Assembly: GCA_910580015.1 (NCBI GenBank)
Contig: CAJTVT010000069.1
Location: forward strand, 1 to 6,960
Direction of reading: 5' to 3'
From: an uncultured Lachnospiraceae bacterium
GTDB lineage: Bacteria > Bacillota > Clostridia > Lachnospirales > Lachnospiraceae
DNA length: 6,960 nucleotides
The notes under the pieces are model-generated. The model searched no databases. It had not been told where the DNA came from and saw only the letters and a program-made list of their open reading frames with translations. Position 1 is the stretch's first letter. Every line of letters begins with the position of its first letter. Made by a program: the position numbers and the translations under genes. Shown here piece after piece: positions 5,571-6,960 of this stretch.

Positions 5571-5731
5571 TATTACTCCAGCAGTTAAATATTACAGTTT
5601 TTACTTGTCTAAATTTCCATCTGCCACGTTGTCATCAATCGTTGTAACCCTCGTTACAACTCATTCTTCCGCCTTGCAGATGAAAATTTATTCTGCGTAA
5701 AATTCTGCGATATTTAACCGCTGGAGTAATA
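5571..5731. repeat. About 160-bp imperfect palindrome (MITE-like or structured element)
   Basis: The left arm starts TATTACTCCAGCAGTTAAAT (5571-5590). The reverse complement of the right arm starts TATTACTCCAGCGGTTAAAT, with 21 of the first 22 bases identical. Symmetry returns inward at CAG..TTTTAC, at AAATTT-CATCTGC (left 5611-5623, one mismatch), and finally at the perfect central hairpin GTTGTAAC/GTTACAAC (5641-5648 and 5653-5660, 4-nt loop). The arms differ by one base in length. Outside the ends the similarity stops abruptly. The region from 5732 to 5841 holds nothing I can name beyond a small GTTTGT/ACAAAC inverted repeat (5779-5796). Confidence 0.65.
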
Positions 5732-5841
5732 TGGAACTTATGCTATTTTAATTCGTATCATTTCAATCCGATTTTGGGTTTGTATTACAACAAACATTTC
5801 AATTCTACCATTCACAACAACACTATATGACAAGTCACCAG

Positions 5842-5884
5842 AAAAAACAATAGGCAGTTGAGATTATATTCTCCTCTGCCTATT
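5842..5884 (-). terminator. Strong Rho-independent terminator
   Basis: Minus-strand AATAGGCAG (5884-5876) pairs with CTGCCTATT (5857-5849), a perfect 9-bp stem. The hairpin continues inward past a 2x2 mismatch with GAGA/TCTC around a 6-nt loop. On the minus strand it is followed by G and six Ts (5847-5842). It terminates the transcription unit of the acidic gene and the broken gene to its right. Confidence 0.8.
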
Positions 5885-5923
5885 TCTCTCTCTATCTATA
5901 AAATTTTGTCAATACTTTTCATC

Positions 5924-6224
5924 TTAAAATCTTTTCTCCGTTATTCCTAGTCCTACCTGTGGATTATTACTAAACTTAAATCTTGGCATATCTGTTTCTA
6001 TTGGTACTGGTTTAAATTGTACATGTTGTGCATTAGAAAAATCTAAGAGTATTTACAATAAAATAGGATTCTAATTGATTTTCCACTGCCCTCTGTGACA
6101 GTCAAGGAACTATATATATCCTGAAGTAAATCTGCATAAAAATCCCTCATGTCGCCTTTGACAACTCAAATAGATATGAAAAATTTTTATCCATAGACAC
6201 AAGATTTTTTACAGCCTCAAAATT
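5924..6224 (-). pseudogene. Frameshifted gene remnant, family unknown
   Basis: Three coding-like stretches follow each other in different frames. First, 6224-6150 continues in frame after the stop of the upstream gene (includes SMDKNFSYLFELSK, ending at a TGA at 6149). Second, 6150-6043 begins MRDFYADLLQDIYSSLTVTE and is preceded by AAAGG. Third, from about 6060 to 5924 (includes FSNAQHVQFKPVPIETDMPR) it ends ITEKRF and TAA. Splicing the first two at the shared SK/KGDM point gives a continuous sequence, which suggests one ancestral protein of roughly 100 residues broken by at least two frameshifts. I do not recognise it. The strong terminator lies 40 bp downstream. Separate short ORFs are a less likely reading. 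Confidence 0.4.
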
Positions 6225-6719
6225 CTATTCTAATCCATATATTTCATAATTATCTTTACCATCTTTTCCTTTCCATTGATGTCTCCAAGGTCTGGAATAC
6301 AATTCTCCTGTTAAAACCCATTTCTCAAAGATTTTCGCCGCTAACGCAAAATCATCACAAAGTGAAGAAATCCATACAATATCCTGTCCAAATTCTATAC
6401 TATCTTCATCCTCCTCATTTTCTTTTGCATATTTTTCATTATAATATAAAAATGTATGTTCCACATTATCTATATCTGTAAACATAATTTCAATGTCTAT
6501 CCATTTTTTTCCTTGGTCATCCTCATCCGATTCCAAACAGAACGAATCTCCTTCCCCTTCTACCGTCATTGCATAGACATCATTAACTCTTTCTTTCACA
6601 ATCTCCTGTTTGACTTTCATTATTACTTTGGAAGTAATTTGTTCCCTCTTGTAAACTTCCTGATCTAAATTACTTTCCAAATAATCTAACACAAAACCAT
6701 TTTTTCTTATAAATTCCAT
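6225..6719 (-). CDS. Hypothetical acidic protein (164 aa), unrecognised
   Basis: A soluble, strongly acidic protein (for example ENEEDEDSIEFGQDIVW) with no signal peptide or membrane span. An N-terminal basic/helical part (MEFIRKNGFVLDYLESNLDQ) is followed by a beta-rich part (KKWIDIEIMFTDIDNVEHTF) and a Trp-rich end (SRPWRHQWKGKDG...YEIYGLE). The ATG at 6719 is chosen because AAGG sits five bases upstream. The frame stays open to 6869, but that extension has a different composition and no ribosome site. Base composition is AT-rich compared with ppdK, and the neighbour is a broken gene, so horizontal acquisition is likely. Size, acidity and context would suit an orphan immunity-type protein, but nothing in the sequence proves it. 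Confidence 0.65.
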   Translation of the reverse strand: MEFIRKNGFVLDYLESNLDQEVYKREQITSKVIMKVKQEIVKERVNDVYAMTVEGEGDSFCLESDEDDQGKKWIDIEIMFTDIDNVEHTFLYYNEKYAKENEEDEDSIEFGQDIVWISSLCDDFALAAKIFEKWVLTGELYSRPWRHQWKGKDGKDNYEIYGLE

Positions 6720-6937
6720 TTTAACCTTCATTCTACTATTAACCCCAGCTACATTTATATAAAATGATAAAAACCATTGCACACAAAACATTCGCTTCCG
6801 CAGGGGCTGAAATGGAAAGGCTGATAGCAGCATAACCGCAGACGGATTTACTACTTCTTTTACTACCATTGAGAGTGAAAACCTAAGAAGTTATAAAGGT
6901 ATATGTGAACTTCTCCCCATATCTAAAATGCCGGGAA
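6720..6937 (-). other. Leader/intergenic stretch without a convincing gene
   Basis: About 6787-6869 is richer in GC than the flanks and is open in two minus-strand frames: VVKEVVNPSAVMLLSAFPFQ in one and SSKSVCGYAAISLSISAPAE in the other. Neither has a ribosome site, and neither continues as a gene. Both may be relics of an inserted or deleted sequence. A 6-bp repeat GAAGTT/AACTTC (6887-6892 and 6908-6913) could form a hairpin. Confidence 0.3.
6758..6786 (-). promoter_or_regulatory. Weak promoter candidate for the acidic protein gene
   Basis: Minus-strand TTGTGT (6786-6781), a 17-bp spacer and TTTATA (6763-6758) in an AT-rich stretch, about 40 bp before the ATG at 6719. Each box matches the sigma-A consensus at only about three of six positions. 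The alternative -10 TATATA is badly spaced. Confidence 0.2.
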
Positions 6938-6955
6938 AGCCCGAAAATACGGGCT
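6938..6955 (-). terminator. Weak terminator-like hairpin at the right edge
   Basis: Minus-strand AGCCCG (6955-6950) pairs with CGGGCT (6943-6938) around a 6-nt loop, followed by only TTCCC. It may end a gene lying beyond the window. The short T-run makes it doubtful. Confidence 0.3.
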
Positions 6956-6960
6956 ATACC

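Noticed and set aside
5354..5647. Plus-strand 97-codon frame overlapping the regulator start
   Set aside because: It overlaps the regulator's start and operator antisense and ends inside the palindrome, with a low-complexity Leu/His/Asn-rich composition. No promoter or ribosome site.
1..6960. CRISPR arrays, tRNA or rRNA genes
   Set aside because: I saw no regularly spaced direct repeats, no tRNA T-loop (GGTTCGA-type) with matching arms, and no rRNA-like conserved blocks on either strand.

Overview
The window looks like chromosomal DNA of a spore-forming, low-to-moderate GC Firmicute, most likely a Lachnospiraceae / Clostridium cluster XIVa gut anaerobe. Three things support this: a pyruvate phosphate dikinase that aligns almost residue for residue with the Clostridium symbiosum enzyme as I remember it, a pair of small CotF-type spore coat proteins, and clostridial mobile-element genes at the left edge. 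All credible genes lie on the minus strand, so the window is best read from right to left.

Layout in transcription order. (a) 6960-6720: a weak terminator-like hairpin, then sequence without a convincing gene. (b) 6719-6225: an AT-rich gene for a very acidic orphan protein. Downstream is a frameshifted gene remnant (about 6224-5924), and the unit ends at a strong Rho-independent terminator (5884-5842). (c) 5731-5571: a roughly 160-bp imperfect palindrome of unknown origin, possibly MITE-like. (d) 5465-4454: a palindromic operator candidate and a DNA-binding membrane protein (XRE helix-turn-helix plus about seven hydrophobic segments). (e) 4382-3879: two tandem small spore-coat genes with a sigma-E-like promoter in front and a terminator (3858-3826) behind. 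(f) 3692-3121: an enigmatic intergenic region. It has a good vegetative promoter, a 73-aa hypothetical ORF, hairpins, a 59-codon open remnant and a 22-nt inverted repeat pair. (g) 3087-460: ppdK, with a clear promoter and Shine-Dalgarno site. (h) About 460-1: what appears to be the end of an integrated conjugative-type element abutting the ppdK 3' end. It holds an orphan C-terminal coding fragment, a terminator, a promoter, a small conserved element protein and the start of an overlapping next gene.

PPDK interconverts pyruvate and phosphoenolpyruvate with pyrophosphate-linked energetics, and the coat genes belong to sporulation. I see no functional pathway joining the neighbours. I found no convincing new biological system. 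The points most worth checking are the ppdK/mobile-element junction, the inverted-repeat segment whose end supplies part of the ppdK -35 box, the large palindrome, and the transcription unit made of an orphan acidic gene plus a broken gene.
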